Of a stretch of 64,000 nucleotides of DNA, positions 17,546 to 28,174 are shown piece after piece. The DNA comes from JAGNNV01 sp031412915 (lineage in GTDB: Bacteria; Acidobacteriota; Vicinamibacteria; Fen-336; JAGNNV01): NCBI GenBank assembly GCA_031412915.1, contig JANODX010000123.1, forward strand, positions 81,619 through 145,618, read 5' to 3'. Each line of letters starts with the position of its first letter. Position 1 is the first letter of the stretch. Position numbers and translations under genes: made by a program. The notes below the pieces were generated by a model that saw only the letters and a list, made by a program, of their open reading frames with translations, did not search any database and had not been told where the DNA came from.

Positions 17546-18034
17546 CTATTTGCGTTCTAGAACGTTGAGAAGCGCCTTCAGCTCTTCCTTGACTTCCTGG
17601 AGGATGGCGCGCGTCTTGTCGTCCCGGGCCACCGCCGGCTCCCCCGACGTGTCCGGATGGGCCATGGCCGCCCGGATCGCGGCGGCCGACGGAGTAGGCC
17701 CGATTTTCGCGTCCGGCTCGGCGCCGTCGAAAGCGCTCTCCAATGCGGCGGGCGAAACCGGCGTCACGACTCGGCCCGCCTGCTCCTGCTCGATCTTCTT
17801 GCGCGCGCCGGCCACCGTGAAGCCTTCGCCATAGAGCAGTTCTTTGATCCGGATGACCGTCTCGATGTCTCGACGCCGGTAGATCCGCTGACCGGAACTG
17901 TTCTTGGCGGGCGCCAGGGTCGGGAACTCGGTCTCCCAGTACCGCAACACGTAGGGCTGGATGTCCGTGAGTTCGCAGACCTCGCCGATCTTGAAGAACA
18001 GCTTGTTCGGTATCTTGCGCTCGGTCACGTGCAT
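17546..18034 (-). CDS. MerR-family transcriptional regulator
   Basis: 162 residues. An N-terminal winged helix of MerR type is clear: FFKIGEVCELTDIQPYVLRYWE, then QRIYRRRDIETVIRIKELLY. A short coiled-coil helix follows, and then a low-complexity Ala/Pro/Asp stretch, with no metal-binding cysteines. This is the MerR-like subtype usually encoded between the IHF alpha gene and tRNA-Pro; its regulon is unknown. It starts 17 bp after the IHF-like stop, so the two are probably cotranscribed. Confidence 0.85.
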   Translation of the reverse strand: MHVTERKIPNKLFFKIGEVCELTDIQPYVLRYWETEFPTLAPAKNSSGQRIYRRRDIETVIRIKELLYGEGFTVAGARKKIEQEQAGRVVTPVSPAALESAFDGAEPDAKIGPTPSAAAIRAAMAHPDTSGEPAVARDDKTRAILQEVKEELKALLNVLERK

Positions 18035-18051
18035 TCAGACTCGGGCCGACA

Positions 18052-18345
18052 TCAAGCGGAGGCTTCCGGTGAAATCGCGGCCGCCTCAACCTGGGGAGAA
18101 GACCTGAAAAAGATCGACTTCCGCGACCGGATGGCGATGATGTCGCCGGTCTTGGGGTTTCGGCCCCGGCGCTCGCGGCGAGTCTTGACGAGAAACGTCC
18201 CGAATCCCGTGATTTGGACCTTTTCACCACGCAGCAGACGCTCGCGAAGGAGGCGAAAGAAGGTGTCGACAAGGCGCGCAGCTTCACGACTGGACAGGCC
18301 GCCGTGACGTTCGTACACGGCGCGGGCGATGTCGGCCTTGGTCAA
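18052..18345 (-). CDS. ihfA: IHF-alpha-like / HU-family DNA-bending protein
   Basis: 97 residues starting at a TTG with a good Shine-Dalgarno (TAGGAG, seven bases of spacing). The HU/IHF fold is complete: the TKADIARAVYERHGGLS helix, the dimer strand VQITGFGTFLVKTR and the DNA-wrapping arm RRGRNPKTGDIIAI. The IHF alpha label rests on RNPKTGD and on its place before merR and tRNA-Pro. It should bend DNA as a dimer, perhaps with the second HU/IHF protein encoded at 20043. The last ~15 residues (VEAAAISPEASA) are a family-variable tail. Confidence 0.85.
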   Translation of the reverse strand: MTKADIARAVYERHGGLSSREAARLVDTFFRLLRERLLRGEKVQITGFGTFLVKTRRERRGRNPKTGDIIAIRSRKSIFFRSSPQVEAAAISPEASA

Positions 18346-18448
18346 ACGAAGACTCCTAACCTGGAGACGAGGGGAGGGGGGGTCGGAATGAAGAGAGCGG
18401 AGAAAAATTCACTACATCAGCGCTTTAGACCGATGCAATTAAACGAGA

Positions 18449-19948
18449 TTATGAATGGCGGACAGATCGCTTGTCAATCCGAGTTTTTCGAACCTCTAAA
18501 TGACTTGAACTGTCCTGAGGTATCTCTTTTCCGCTGTTTGGTTTACCATCGGTTCTGGGCCTGGGAATCGCCTTCCTCATCTTGAACGACTGAGGTCCGG
18601 AGCGGGAGCGCCGCACCCTGAGCCAGATCCGAATCGGCGACCCCTCGAACCCGAATTCCTTTCGCAGGCAGTTGATCAGAAAGCGTTCGGACGAGAAGTG
18701 CAGCTCGCCCTCCCGATTGACCGAGAGTGTGAACGTGGGCGGGTCGACGCGGATTTGCGCGGCGTAGAGAAGGTTGACGCCCTCGGCGCCCTTCTTGAAC
18801 CTTATGGGATTCCGAGCCACCGCGTCCTGAAGGCAGCGGTTGAGGGGTCCGGTGGGAACCCGGCGCGACCACTCCACCCGGGCGTGGTCGATGGCCGTGA
18901 AAAGGTCTTTCCGCCCCATCCCGGTCTTGGCGGAGACGAGCACGACCGGCGCGTACTCGAGGAACTTGACGCGATAGGAGAACTCTTCGCGCATCTGGGC
19001 CGACGTCTTGTTCAGCGTCTTCGCGAGGTCCCACTTGTTCACCGCCACCACCACCGCCCGGCCCGACTCCTGAATCAGGCCGGCAATCGTCGCATCCATT
19101 TCGCGCATGCCGTCCTCGGCCGAAACCAGGAGGACGCAGACTTCAGCCCGATCGATGGCTCGCTTGGCCTGGACCACGGCCACATGATCCGCCCCGTCCT
19201 CCAGCAACCGGACTTTACGGATGCCGGCGGTATCGACGAAAAGGTACGGCTTGCCCTGCCAGGCGACCAGGGAGTCGACGGCATCCCGGGTGGTCCCGGA
19301 AACCGGGGAGACGATCGAGCGCTCCTCGCCCACGAGGCGGTTGAGCATCGACGATTTCCCGACGTTGGTGCGGCCAACCAGGGCCACTCGAACGGGATGG
19401 ACGTTCTCGTCCTTTTCCTGTATCTCGGGCGCCTTCACGACCTTGCAGACGAGGTCGAGAAGATCGCCGATCCCCTCGTTGTGTTCGGCTGAGATCGGGA
19501 ATGGTTCGCCAAAACCAAGGCGAGCGAACTCGTTGGTCTCGCGCCGGCTCGCTTCCGCCTTGTTGATGACCAGTAGAACGGGCTTGCCTGAAGAGCGGAC
19601 CTTCCGAGCGAGAGCCTGGTCGTCCGGGAGGAGGCCGGACTGCGCATCGACAAGCAGGACGACCAGGGCGGCCTGACCGATGGCCACATCGGCCTGGGCT
19701 TTGCTCAGCTTGAGGAAGAGTTCGTCGGCCCCCGGGGATAGCCCGCCCGTATCGACGATCCTGAACTCCTTTCTCTGCCATTCGACCCGGCCGTAGGCCC
19801 GGTCCCGGGTGGACCCCGGCTTGGAATCGACAATGGCCTGCCTTCGCCCGGTAAGCCGATTGAAAAGAGTGGACTTACCCACATTGGGCCGGCCTACCAC
19901 CGCAACCAGCGGTAAAGCGTCGATTTCGGTTGTGGATTCAGGCGTCAC
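18449..19948 (-). CDS. der: Ribosome-associated GTPase Der (EngA)
   Basis: 499 residues with two tandem GTPase domains: P-loops GRPNVGKSTLFNRL (residue ~16) and GRTNVGKSSMLNRL (~195), G3 motifs DTGG and DTAG, G4 motifs NKAE and NKWD, and a C-terminal KH-like domain. It acts in 50S ribosome assembly. The last ~40 residues after the KH domain (basic, Lys/Arg/Ser-rich) extend beyond the usual end and look disordered. It is divergent from the second IHF/HU gene. Confidence 0.95.
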   Translation of the reverse strand: MTPESTTEIDALPLVAVVGRPNVGKSTLFNRLTGRRQAIVDSKPGSTRDRAYGRVEWQRKEFRIVDTGGLSPGADELFLKLSKAQADVAIGQAALVVLLVDAQSGLLPDDQALARKVRSSGKPVLLVINKAEASRRETNEFARLGFGEPFPISAEHNEGIGDLLDLVCKVVKAPEIQEKDENVHPVRVALVGRTNVGKSSMLNRLVGEERSIVSPVSGTTRDAVDSLVAWQGKPYLFVDTAGIRKVRLLEDGADHVAVVQAKRAIDRAEVCVLLVSAEDGMREMDATIAGLIQESGRAVVVAVNKWDLAKTLNKTSAQMREEFSYRVKFLEYAPVVLVSAKTGMGRKDLFTAIDHARVEWSRRVPTGPLNRCLQDAVARNPIRFKKGAEGVNLLYAAQIRVDPPTFTLSVNREGELHFSSERFLINCLRKEFGFEGSPIRIWLRVRRSRSGPQSFKMRKAIPRPRTDGKPNSGKEIPQDSSSHLEVRKTRIDKRSVRHS

Positions 19949-20042
19949 ATCGTCTATCCTAATTGCAAGAGCCCTTGCTGCTAGCCAGGGAGCTAATGAA
20001 CGTAGGCGTTTCCTGCCCTAGAAATCCGCAGAAGGAAGTCCG

Positions 20043-20357
20043 ATGAGCCTCATCAAGGCCGATCTCATTGATCAGATTGCACTAGCAGCCGATCTCACCC
20101 GCGTCCGGGCCGAGATGGCCGCCGAAGCCGTCATCGAGTCGTTCAAGGAAGCGCTCCTGAGCTCGCAGCGCATCGAGATCCGCGGATTTGGCGTGTTCAT
20201 CATTCGGCCCCGGAAGCGCGGGATCGGCCGGAATCCCAGAACGGGCCAGGAGGTTCCGATTCCTCCCGGTCGCAGCATCCGCTTCAAGCCCGGCAAAGAG
20301 ATCGAGTCGACCGAGATCGTCTCCTCGCCCCCCGAAACCCCAAAACCCACAGAGTAG
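20043..20357 (+). CDS. HU/IHF-family DNA-binding protein (second copy)
   Basis: 104 residues: the helix LIKADLIDQIALAADLT, the strand IEIRGFGVFIIRPRK and the DNA-arm GRNPRTGQEVPIPPGR are intact, with a Pro/Glu/Thr-rich tail. The MSLIKADLI... opening and GRNPRTG arm resemble IHF beta, so it may pair with the IHF-alpha-like protein encoded 1.7 kb away on the other strand. An AGAAGGA ribosome site lies just upstream. It is followed by hairpin repeats rather than a further gene. Confidence 0.85.
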   Translation: MSLIKADLIDQIALAADLTRVRAEMAAEAVIESFKEALLSSQRIEIRGFGVFIIRPRKRGIGRNPRTGQEVPIPPGRSIRFKPGKEIESTEIVSSPPETPKPTE

Positions 20358-20369
20358 CGAGGCCTGGGC

Positions 20370-20530
20370 CCTTCGACGCTTCGACAGGCTCAGCGCAGGC
20401 AAGCTCAGGGACCCTGGCAGACTGCAAACGGTGGCTGAGCTCGTCGAAGCCACCGTCGATCCCTTCGACGCTTCGACAGGCTCAGCGCAGGCAAGCTCAG
20501 GGACCCTTCGACAGGCTCAGGGACCCCAGG
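20370..20530. repeat. Cluster of TCGACRRGCTC-loop hairpin repeats
   Basis: Several copies of a short hairpin repeat lie between the HU-like gene and the priA stop. One unit has arms GGTGGCT (20430-20436) and AGCCACC (20448-20454) around the loop GAGCTCGTCGA. Others bracket TCGACAGGCTC with GGGNCC-type arms. A longer variant inserts GCGCAGGCAAGCTC. The same family occurs at 41735, 53577, 54286 and 63841. Confidence 0.85.
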
Positions 20531-20552
20531 CAGACCCTGGTACCGCCGCCTT

Positions 20553-22994
20553 CTACATGAGGCTCATGGGGTCCACATCGACCGCGAGGCCCGGGAATCG
20601 CAAGGGGCCAAACTCCGCGATCAGCGCTTCATGGACGGTCTGGTGGATGAGGCTCCGCTTGCCTCGTACGACCACTTGATAGCGGAACTCGTCTCGAACC
20701 TTCGACAACGGTGAGGGCGCTGGGCCGAGGACGCCCGCCTTCAACGTCGCCTTCAGACGCCGAGCGATGCTTCGCGCGTTCTTCGCCACCTCATCCTCGA
20801 CCGGGCCGCGAAACTGCAGGTTGATCATGGCCTCGTGAGGCGGGTAGCCCATGGTGCGTCGGAACTCCATCTCACGATCGAAGAATGCGTCGTAGTCCTG
20901 GTTCTGGGCGAATTCGATCGCGTAGTGCCTGGGATTGTGGGTCTGGAGCAGAACCTCGCCCGGAAGGTCGGCCCGCCCCGCCCGGCCCGCCACCTGAGTG
21001 AGCAGCGCAAACGTCCGCTCGGCGGATCTGAAGTCGGGAAGGCCAAGGCCGACGTCGGCGTCGATCACGCCCACCAGGGTGACCTTGGGGAAATCATGGC
21101 CCTTCGCGATCATCTGGGTTCCCACCAGGATGTCGGTCTCGTGACCCTCGAACCGGTGCAGGACGTTCTCGACCGCGCGCCTCCGGGCCGCGATGTCGCG
21201 GTCGATCCGGTCGATGCGCGAGTCGGGGAACGCGGCCTGGAGGACCTCGGCCACCCGCTGCGTGCCGTACCCCTGAAGGCGAAGATAGTCGCCTCGACAG
21301 GCCGAGCAACGGCTGGGCGTTGCCTTCGTCAGACCGCAGTAGTGACACTGCGCCTGTTCGCCGCGGCGGTGAAGGACAAGAGCCACCGAGCAGTGCGGGC
21401 ACTGCGCGGAGGCCCCGCACTCGCGGCACACCAGGCTCGTCGCATAGCCGCGCCGGTTCAGGAGCAACACCGTCTGCTCCTTCCTGACCAGGCGTTCGCC
21501 AATGGCGTCGATGAGGGGCGGGGTGAGGATCGCGGTCGGAACCTTCAGTTTCTTCCGGTCGATAATGTGGACGCGGGCCAGGCCCATGGGGCCCACCCGC
21601 GTTCGCAGGCGCAGCCAGGCGTAGCGACCCTTGATGGCGTTCAGGCGCGACTCCATCGAAGGGGTGGCCGAACCCAGCAGGATCACCGCCTTCTCGAGCC
21701 GGGCGCGATAGACCGCGACATCCCGGCCGTGGTAGCGCGGCGCATCTTCCTGCTTGTAGGCCGAGTCATGTTCTTCATCGACCACGATGAGGCCCAGGTT
21801 CTTTAGGGGCGCGAACACCGCCGACCGCGCTCCCACCACGACCCTAGCCTCGCCGCGTCGCGCTCGCCACCATTCGTCGTGCCGGACACCCTCGGCCATA
21901 TCGCTGTGGAGCACGCTCACCGCATCGCCGAACCGCTCGCGCGCGGCCCGCACCAAAGTCGAGGTGAGACCGATCTCCGGAACCAGGAGAAGTGCCGTCT
22001 TGCCGAGTTCCAGCGCCTTCTGGGCGGCGCGGAGGTAGATCTCGGTCTTGCCGCTTCCCGTCACCCCTTCAAGAAGAATGGGCGCGAACTCGGATTCGCC
22101 GAGAGCGACCGCGACTTTCGTGTCGGCCTCCGACTGCTCGGGGGTGAGAATGCGCTCCTCGGGCCGCACGGGGCGGAGGGCGCGCTCAACATTGGGGTCG
22201 GGCCGGCGTTCGGACACTTCCATGCCGATGGTCACGAGACCCTTCTTCTCGAGCGATTTCAAGGCCTGACGCCTCGACGCCACTTCACCGACGATGTCTC
22301 GAACCGCCGCGGAGCCACCTCTCTCCTTCAACCGCGCCGCCACTTCCAGGGCCCGGCCGCTCAATTCCGCAGCCTCAATCCCGGGCTCCGCCGTCGCGAC
22401 CTGCACTCGCTGAAAATCGGTGGTCGCAAGTTCCGCCTCGAATTCGATGAGGCCCAACTGGTCGAGTTTCAGGAGACGAGCGGTTACATCCTTATCGAGG
22501 CGCGCGGCCAAACCCCCAACCGACATCTGACCCCCGGCGTCCCGAAGCGCTTGAAGCACGGGATCGCTCGCGGCCGCAGTGAGACTCCCGGGCGACCCCA
22601 CAGCCTTCAGCCGGACGAGGCGTTTCGAAGCCCGCACACCCCCGGGCGGAGCCACCAGACGCGTGGCCTGACCTATCGGACCGATGTAGTAATCGGCCAC
22701 CCACAGGGCCAGTTCCAGCAGACGTTCCGTGACGAGGGGTTCTTCGTCCAGGACTGCGGTGAGGTTCTTGGAGACGACGCCTTCCTTGGGCCTCGCCTCC
22801 CCGTTTACCACGACACCCATCACCCGCCGCTTGCCGAAGGGAGCTTCAACGCGCGACCCCCTCGGCACATCGGGCCATCCCGGGGGGACGCGATACGTCA
22901 TGGGCTGCATCAATGGCAGGGGAAGGGCCACGTCGACGAAACGATCGGAGGCGGCCTCGGGCTCGGTCAGATCAGGAAGGGATTTCTGCTGCAT
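20553..22994 (-). CDS. priA: Primosomal replication-restart helicase PriA
   Basis: 813 residues from the ATG at 22994, which has GGAG ten bases upstream; an earlier in-frame start at 23024 lacks one. Walker A GVTGSGKTEIYL, Walker B VVDEEHDSAYKQ, and the eight-cysteine zinc region (CRECGASAQCPHC, CHYCG, CSAC) are intact, followed by the helicase core DILVGTQMIAKGHDFP and QVAGRAGRAD. An N-terminal 3'-DNA-binding domain precedes. It rebuilds replication forks after stalling. The UDG gene lies immediately upstream on the same strand, so both repair genes are probably cotranscribed. Confidence 0.95.
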   Translation of the reverse strand: MQQKSLPDLTEPEAASDRFVDVALPLPLMQPMTYRVPPGWPDVPRGSRVEAPFGKRRVMGVVVNGEARPKEGVVSKNLTAVLDEEPLVTERLLELALWVADYYIGPIGQATRLVAPPGGVRASKRLVRLKAVGSPGSLTAAASDPVLQALRDAGGQMSVGGLAARLDKDVTARLLKLDQLGLIEFEAELATTDFQRVQVATAEPGIEAAELSGRALEVAARLKERGGSAAVRDIVGEVASRRQALKSLEKKGLVTIGMEVSERRPDPNVERALRPVRPEERILTPEQSEADTKVAVALGESEFAPILLEGVTGSGKTEIYLRAAQKALELGKTALLLVPEIGLTSTLVRAARERFGDAVSVLHSDMAEGVRHDEWWRARRGEARVVVGARSAVFAPLKNLGLIVVDEEHDSAYKQEDAPRYHGRDVAVYRARLEKAVILLGSATPSMESRLNAIKGRYAWLRLRTRVGPMGLARVHIIDRKKLKVPTAILTPPLIDAIGERLVRKEQTVLLLNRRGYATSLVCRECGASAQCPHCSVALVLHRRGEQAQCHYCGLTKATPSRCSACRGDYLRLQGYGTQRVAEVLQAAFPDSRIDRIDRDIAARRRAVENVLHRFEGHETDILVGTQMIAKGHDFPKVTLVGVIDADVGLGLPDFRSAERTFALLTQVAGRAGRADLPGEVLLQTHNPRHYAIEFAQNQDYDAFFDREMEFRRTMGYPPHEAMINLQFRGPVEDEVAKNARSIARRLKATLKAGVLGPAPSPLSKVRDEFRYQVVVRGKRSLIHQTVHEALIAEFGPLRFPGLAVDVDPMSLM

Positions 22995-23034
22995 GGCGCG
23001 GGCTCTCCTACCGGTGGCCTGCACAAAGCCCTTG

Positions 23035-23841
23035 CTAGTCGGCGCGCGGACCCAGCATGTCCATCACGAGTTTCAGATCTTCCCAGACCGTCTTTTTAGC
23101 GGACGGATTTCGGAGCAGGTATGCCGGGTGGTACGTCGGCATTACGGGAATGCCGTCCCACGAAGCGAAGCGGCCCCGGAACCTTGAAATAGGATCCGCG
23201 GTTTTCGCCATGAACTTTCCCGCGGTGGCGCCCAGCGCCACGATCACCCTTGGCTGAATGGCCTTGATCTGCGCTTCGAGGAAGGGCTGGCAGGTCAGGA
23301 TCTCATCCGTCTCGGGCGGCCGATTGCCCGGGGGCCGGCACTTGATGACGTTCGCGATGAAGACATCCGCCCGCTTCATTTTCATGCCCTTCTCGACCAT
23401 GTCGGTCAGCAGTTGGCCGGCCCGACCCACGAAGGCGAGCCCTTGAACGTCCTCATCGGCACCCGGCGCCTCGCCCACGAACATCAACTCCGCGGCCGCG
23501 TTCCCCTGGCCGTGCACGATCTTGGTGCGGCCTTCACAGAGTCGGCATCGCTTACAGTCGCCGATGTCGTCCTTTATCGACTGCAGCGCGATTTCGATGG
23601 CGCCGGCATCGCGCTCGACACCAGCGTTGCGAGCCTCCAGGGTGGCAAGCGTCTCTGGAGCGGCCACCCGCATCGGCGGGATCGGCGCGGGCGCGGCGGA
23701 CGCGGTCAGGGCGGGAGGGATCTTGCGCCCGGCTTGACGGCCCCTCTTCTCCGCCTTGACCCCGATGCGGTCGAGCGATCCGAGGAACTTCCCCATCGCC
23801 ACGAGGTCGTGCAGAACCGGATCATCCATGGGGCAGAGCAT
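23035..23841 (-). CDS. Family 4 uracil-DNA glycosylase (4Fe-4S)
   Basis: 268 residues. The family-4 core starts near residue 88: cluster cysteines in DCKRCRLCEGR, active motif 1 GEAPGADEDVQGLAFVGRAG, cysteines in VIKCRPPGNR and ILTCQPFL, and motif 2 TYHPAYLLRN. It removes uracil from DNA. The ~85-residue N-terminal extension with an Ala/Pro linker is longer than in the classic thermophile enzymes but common in environmental bacteria, and resembles a DNA-polymerase-related UDG domain layout. It lies directly upstream of priA. Confidence 0.9.
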   Translation of the reverse strand: MLCPMDDPVLHDLVAMGKFLGSLDRIGVKAEKRGRQAGRKIPPALTASAAPAPIPPMRVAAPETLATLEARNAGVERDAGAIEIALQSIKDDIGDCKRCRLCEGRTKIVHGQGNAAAELMFVGEAPGADEDVQGLAFVGRAGQLLTDMVEKGMKMKRADVFIANVIKCRPPGNRPPETDEILTCQPFLEAQIKAIQPRVIVALGATAGKFMAKTADPISRFRGRFASWDGIPVMPTYHPAYLLRNPSAKKTVWEDLKLVMDMLGPRAD

Positions 23842-23893
23842 AAGAGGGACTCAAGGCTTGCCGGGTCCCAACGCGGAGATGGCCTTCCGAGAA

Positions 23894-24568
23894 TCAGTCT
23901 CCCTCCCCCACCGCCGTAATGTCGGCGACCGTCAATTCCGTCAACGAGTCGATCACATAGTGTGCATCCTTTAACTGCTCCCGCGGATGAGAGTTCGTCA
24001 CCCCGACCACGCGCAGCGCGGCCGCTCGCGCCGAGGCGATTCCGTGGATCGAGTCCTCGAAGGCCACGACACCCTGAGCTGAATGGACGGCATCGACAAG
24101 CCCCCGCGCTTTCAGGTAAGACTCCGGATGCGGCTTCCTGTGGCTGACGTCGTTGACGGACACGATTCCCCGGAACATGCCCAGGAGGTGGTCCCGGCGC
24201 AGGAGGGACTCAATCTCGCTTCGCGGCGACCCCGACGCTATCGCCAGGGGCACGCCGGCTTCGCTCAGGAACCCGATCACTGCCTTGGCACCGGGGAGAA
24301 AGCCGATAGACGAGAACAGGCCGGCGAAAACCTCCTTCTTTCGCGCCGCGAGGTGATCGACCAGCGCCGGACCCGCGCCTTGCCCGTGCTTCCGAAGGGC
24401 ATGTCGGATTACGCCATGGTCGTCGTGGACCATGTAGTGCTCGGCGTATTCGCTGAAGGCGATCTCGATCCCTGCCCCCTCGGCGAGGACGGCCCGGAAT
24501 CCCTCGAAATGCACCTTCTCGCTGTCCACCAGAACGCCGTCGAAGTCGAAGATCACGCCCCGCAGCAC
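23894..24568 (-). CDS. HAD-superfamily hydrolase, beta-phosphoglucomutase-like
   Basis: 224 residues with all four HAD motifs: FDFDGVLVDSE (nucleophile Asp and acid/base Asp), IASGSPRSEI, the Lys of HRKPHPESYLKA, and VVAFEDSIHGIASARAA. The alpha-helical C1 cap follows motif I directly, as in beta-phosphoglucomutase and phosphoglycolate phosphatase-like enzymes. It should act on a phosphorylated sugar or similar small metabolite in the cytosol. There is no clear operon partner; it is co-oriented with the UDG gene 52 bp downstream. Confidence 0.85.
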   Translation of the reverse strand: MLRGVIFDFDGVLVDSEKVHFEGFRAVLAEGAGIEIAFSEYAEHYMVHDDHGVIRHALRKHGQGAGPALVDHLAARKKEVFAGLFSSIGFLPGAKAVIGFLSEAGVPLAIASGSPRSEIESLLRRDHLLGMFRGIVSVNDVSHRKPHPESYLKARGLVDAVHSAQGVVAFEDSIHGIASARAAALRVVGVTNSHPREQLKDAHYVIDSLTELTVADITAVGEGD

Positions 24569-24887
24569 GGCCGTAGCCTACAGAAACGCGGTACTCGCTC
24601 AAGGCCCGCCGGCAAGACTTTGAACCCGATAGGCTCTCTCGCTCCCCCGGGGCGTTCAAGCGGATCGAATTGGTGACACAGGGCCGCTCTATTTCGTTCC
24701 CAGGGACACCAACCTGTCCTGCGCCTCGGCGGCGTCCCGGGGCTTCACGAATGTCCAGACGTCCGTGTCCCTGGCCTCGCCCTCCATGGGCAGGATCATC
24801 ACGTCAAAACCGCCCGCCACGATTCCAGGCCCGGTCGCGGTGTCGCAGATTGCGGCCCTTCGCCTTCGGAGGTTAGAGTCTGAGCAG
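24569..24887. other. Intergenic stretch, no supported gene
   Basis: The space between the HAD phosphatase start and the chosen kdsB start. A minus-strand open frame (24689-24958) runs through it, but it overlaps the conserved kdsB N-terminus and carries no motif I recognise. A short gene ending at 24689 (C-terminus RLVSLGTK) cannot be ruled out. Confidence 0.4.
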
Positions 24888-25670
24888 TTGAGAGTTGCAG
24901 CGATCATCCCGGCGCGGTATGCCTCGACGAGGCTCCCGGGGAAACCTCTCTCCCTCATTCACGGCTGGCCGATGGTCCGCCATGTCTACGAACGGACCAG
25001 GAGGGCGAAAACCGTGGACGAAGTCGTGATCGCCACCGATGACGAGCGCGTGATGGCCGCGGTGCGGGGCTTCGGCGGGCGAGGGCTCCTGACCTCGCCC
25101 GCATGCCCAACCGGGACAGACCGTCTGGCCGAGGCCTCGAAACAGATCGAAGCCGATATCTACGTCAACGTTCAGGGCGACGAACCGATGATCGACCCCC
25201 TCATGATCGACGTCGCGGTCAATGCCCTCACGTCCGATTCCAGCGCCTCCATCTCGACGCTCTCTCTTCCCCTCAGGCATTTCGACGAAATGATGTCGGA
25301 CGCGGTGGTGAAAGTCGTCACCGACGCGCGGGGGCATGCCCTGTACTTCTCGCGCAGTCCCATCCCCCACGTGCGCACCGCCGAGCGAACCCTCGAGGCC
25401 GCGGCCCGGGCGGCGATCGCCACTGGTCTCACCCGGAAGCACGTCGGCCTGTACGCCTTCCGCCGCGACGCTCTCGCCGTGTTCGCAGCACTCCCGCCCT
25501 CGCCCCTCGAAGCGCTGGAACAACTCGAACAGCTTCGCGCCCTGCACCACGGCATGAAGATCCTGGTCGAGCCCACGGCCGGCGAGGGGACGGTCGCGGT
25601 CGACACCCCGGCCGACCTCGAACGGGTTCGCGCCCTCATGGCTCCTGAACCCATCCCCACCACCCGCTAG
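24888..25670 (+). CDS. kdsB: 3-deoxy-manno-octulosonate cytidylyltransferase (CMP-Kdo synthetase)
   Basis: 260 residues starting at the TTG at 24888, placed because the family always begins a few residues before VAAIIPARYASTRLPGKPL; the frame is open further upstream without homology. The nucleotide-binding loop just named, the metal motif NVQGDEPMI, YFSRSPIPH and HVGLYAFRRD are all present. It activates Kdo as CMP-Kdo for lipid A core assembly. pyrG, which makes the CTP it uses, begins 19 bp downstream, and kdsA and kdsD follow. Confidence 0.93.
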   Translation: MRVAAIIPARYASTRLPGKPLSLIHGWPMVRHVYERTRRAKTVDEVVIATDDERVMAAVRGFGGRGLLTSPACPTGTDRLAEASKQIEADIYVNVQGDEPMIDPLMIDVAVNALTSDSSASISTLSLPLRHFDEMMSDAVVKVVTDARGHALYFSRSPIPHVRTAERTLEAAARAAIATGLTRKHVGLYAFRRDALAVFAALPPSPLEALEQLEQLRALHHGMKILVEPTAGEGTVAVDTPADLERVRALMAPEPIPTTR

Positions 25671-25689
25671 CGGAGGCTGCTGAGACCAG

Positions 25690-27335
<1,646 letters not shown>

Positions 27336-27339
<4 letters not shown>

Positions 27340-28172
27340 AGTCCGCCCACCGAAGACCGATCCGGGTGGGGCCGCTCACCATCGGCAACGGGGCGCTCTT
27401 TCTCATCGGCGGGCCGTGCGTGATCGAGTCGGCCGCTCATCCCTTGAAAATCGCGCGTCGGCTGAAGGAGATCACCGACGAACTGGAGATTCCTTTCATC
27501 TTCAAGGCCAGCTACGACAAGGCCAACCGGTCCTCGATCGGCTCCTTCCGGGGGATGGGCATGGAACGCGGCCTCGACATTCTCGCCACCGTGAAAGCGA
27601 AGGTGGGCGTGCCCATCCTCACCGACGTGCACGAGACCACCCAAGTCGCGCCGGTCTCAAAAGTCGCCGATGTTCTCCAGATTCCGGCTTTTCTGTGCCG
27701 ACAGACCGATCTCGTCCTCGAGGCCGCGCGGTCCGGGCGTGCGGTCAATATCAAGAAAGGTCAGTTCATGGCGCCCTGGGACATGAAGGGCGTGATGGAC
27801 AAGGCGAAGACCACCGGCAATCGCAATCTGATGGTGACCGAGCGGGGCGCTTCATTCGGCTACAACACCCTGGTGGTCGACATGCGTTCCTTTCCCGTCC
27901 TGCGCGGTTTCGGCTTTCCCGTGATCTTCGACATCACCCACAGCGTCCAGCGCCCCGGTGGCCTCGGCGACCGCTCGGGAGGCGACGCTCATTTCATCGA
28001 CACCCTCGGCCCGGCGGGGGTGGCCGCGGGGGTCGACGGCGTGTTCATGGAGACCCACGAAGACCCGGGCCGCGCCCTCTCCGACGGACCCAATGCGTAC
28101 CGCCTCGATCGCATGAAGGCGTTCCTCACTCACCTGAAGAAGGTCCACGCCCTCGCCCGCGAGCGCGCCTAG
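27336..28172 (+). CDS. kdsA: 3-deoxy-8-phosphooctulonate synthase (Kdo-8-P synthase)
   Basis: 278 residues. The start is a TTG at 27336 that shares four bases with the pyrG stop (TTGA), implying coupled translation. Family motifs are FLIGGPCVIES, FIFKASYDKANRSS, the metal-type His/Asp positions in LTDVHET, the phosphate loop FLCRQTDL, and FDITHSVQRPGG. It condenses arabinose-5-phosphate with phosphoenolpyruvate. The next gene, kdsD, makes that arabinose-5-phosphate, so substrate maker and user are adjacent. Confidence 0.95.
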
Positions 28173-28174
28173 AC

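Noticed and set aside
20370..20530. CRISPR-like array
   Set aside because: The repeats are interspersed, but units vary in length, spacers are not of constant size, the repeats are hairpins with changing arms, and no cas gene is present.
24689..24958. Small minus-strand gene upstream of kdsB
   Set aside because: The open frame overlaps the conserved kdsB N-terminus on the other strand and shows no recognisable motif; kept only as a note on the intergenic stretch.
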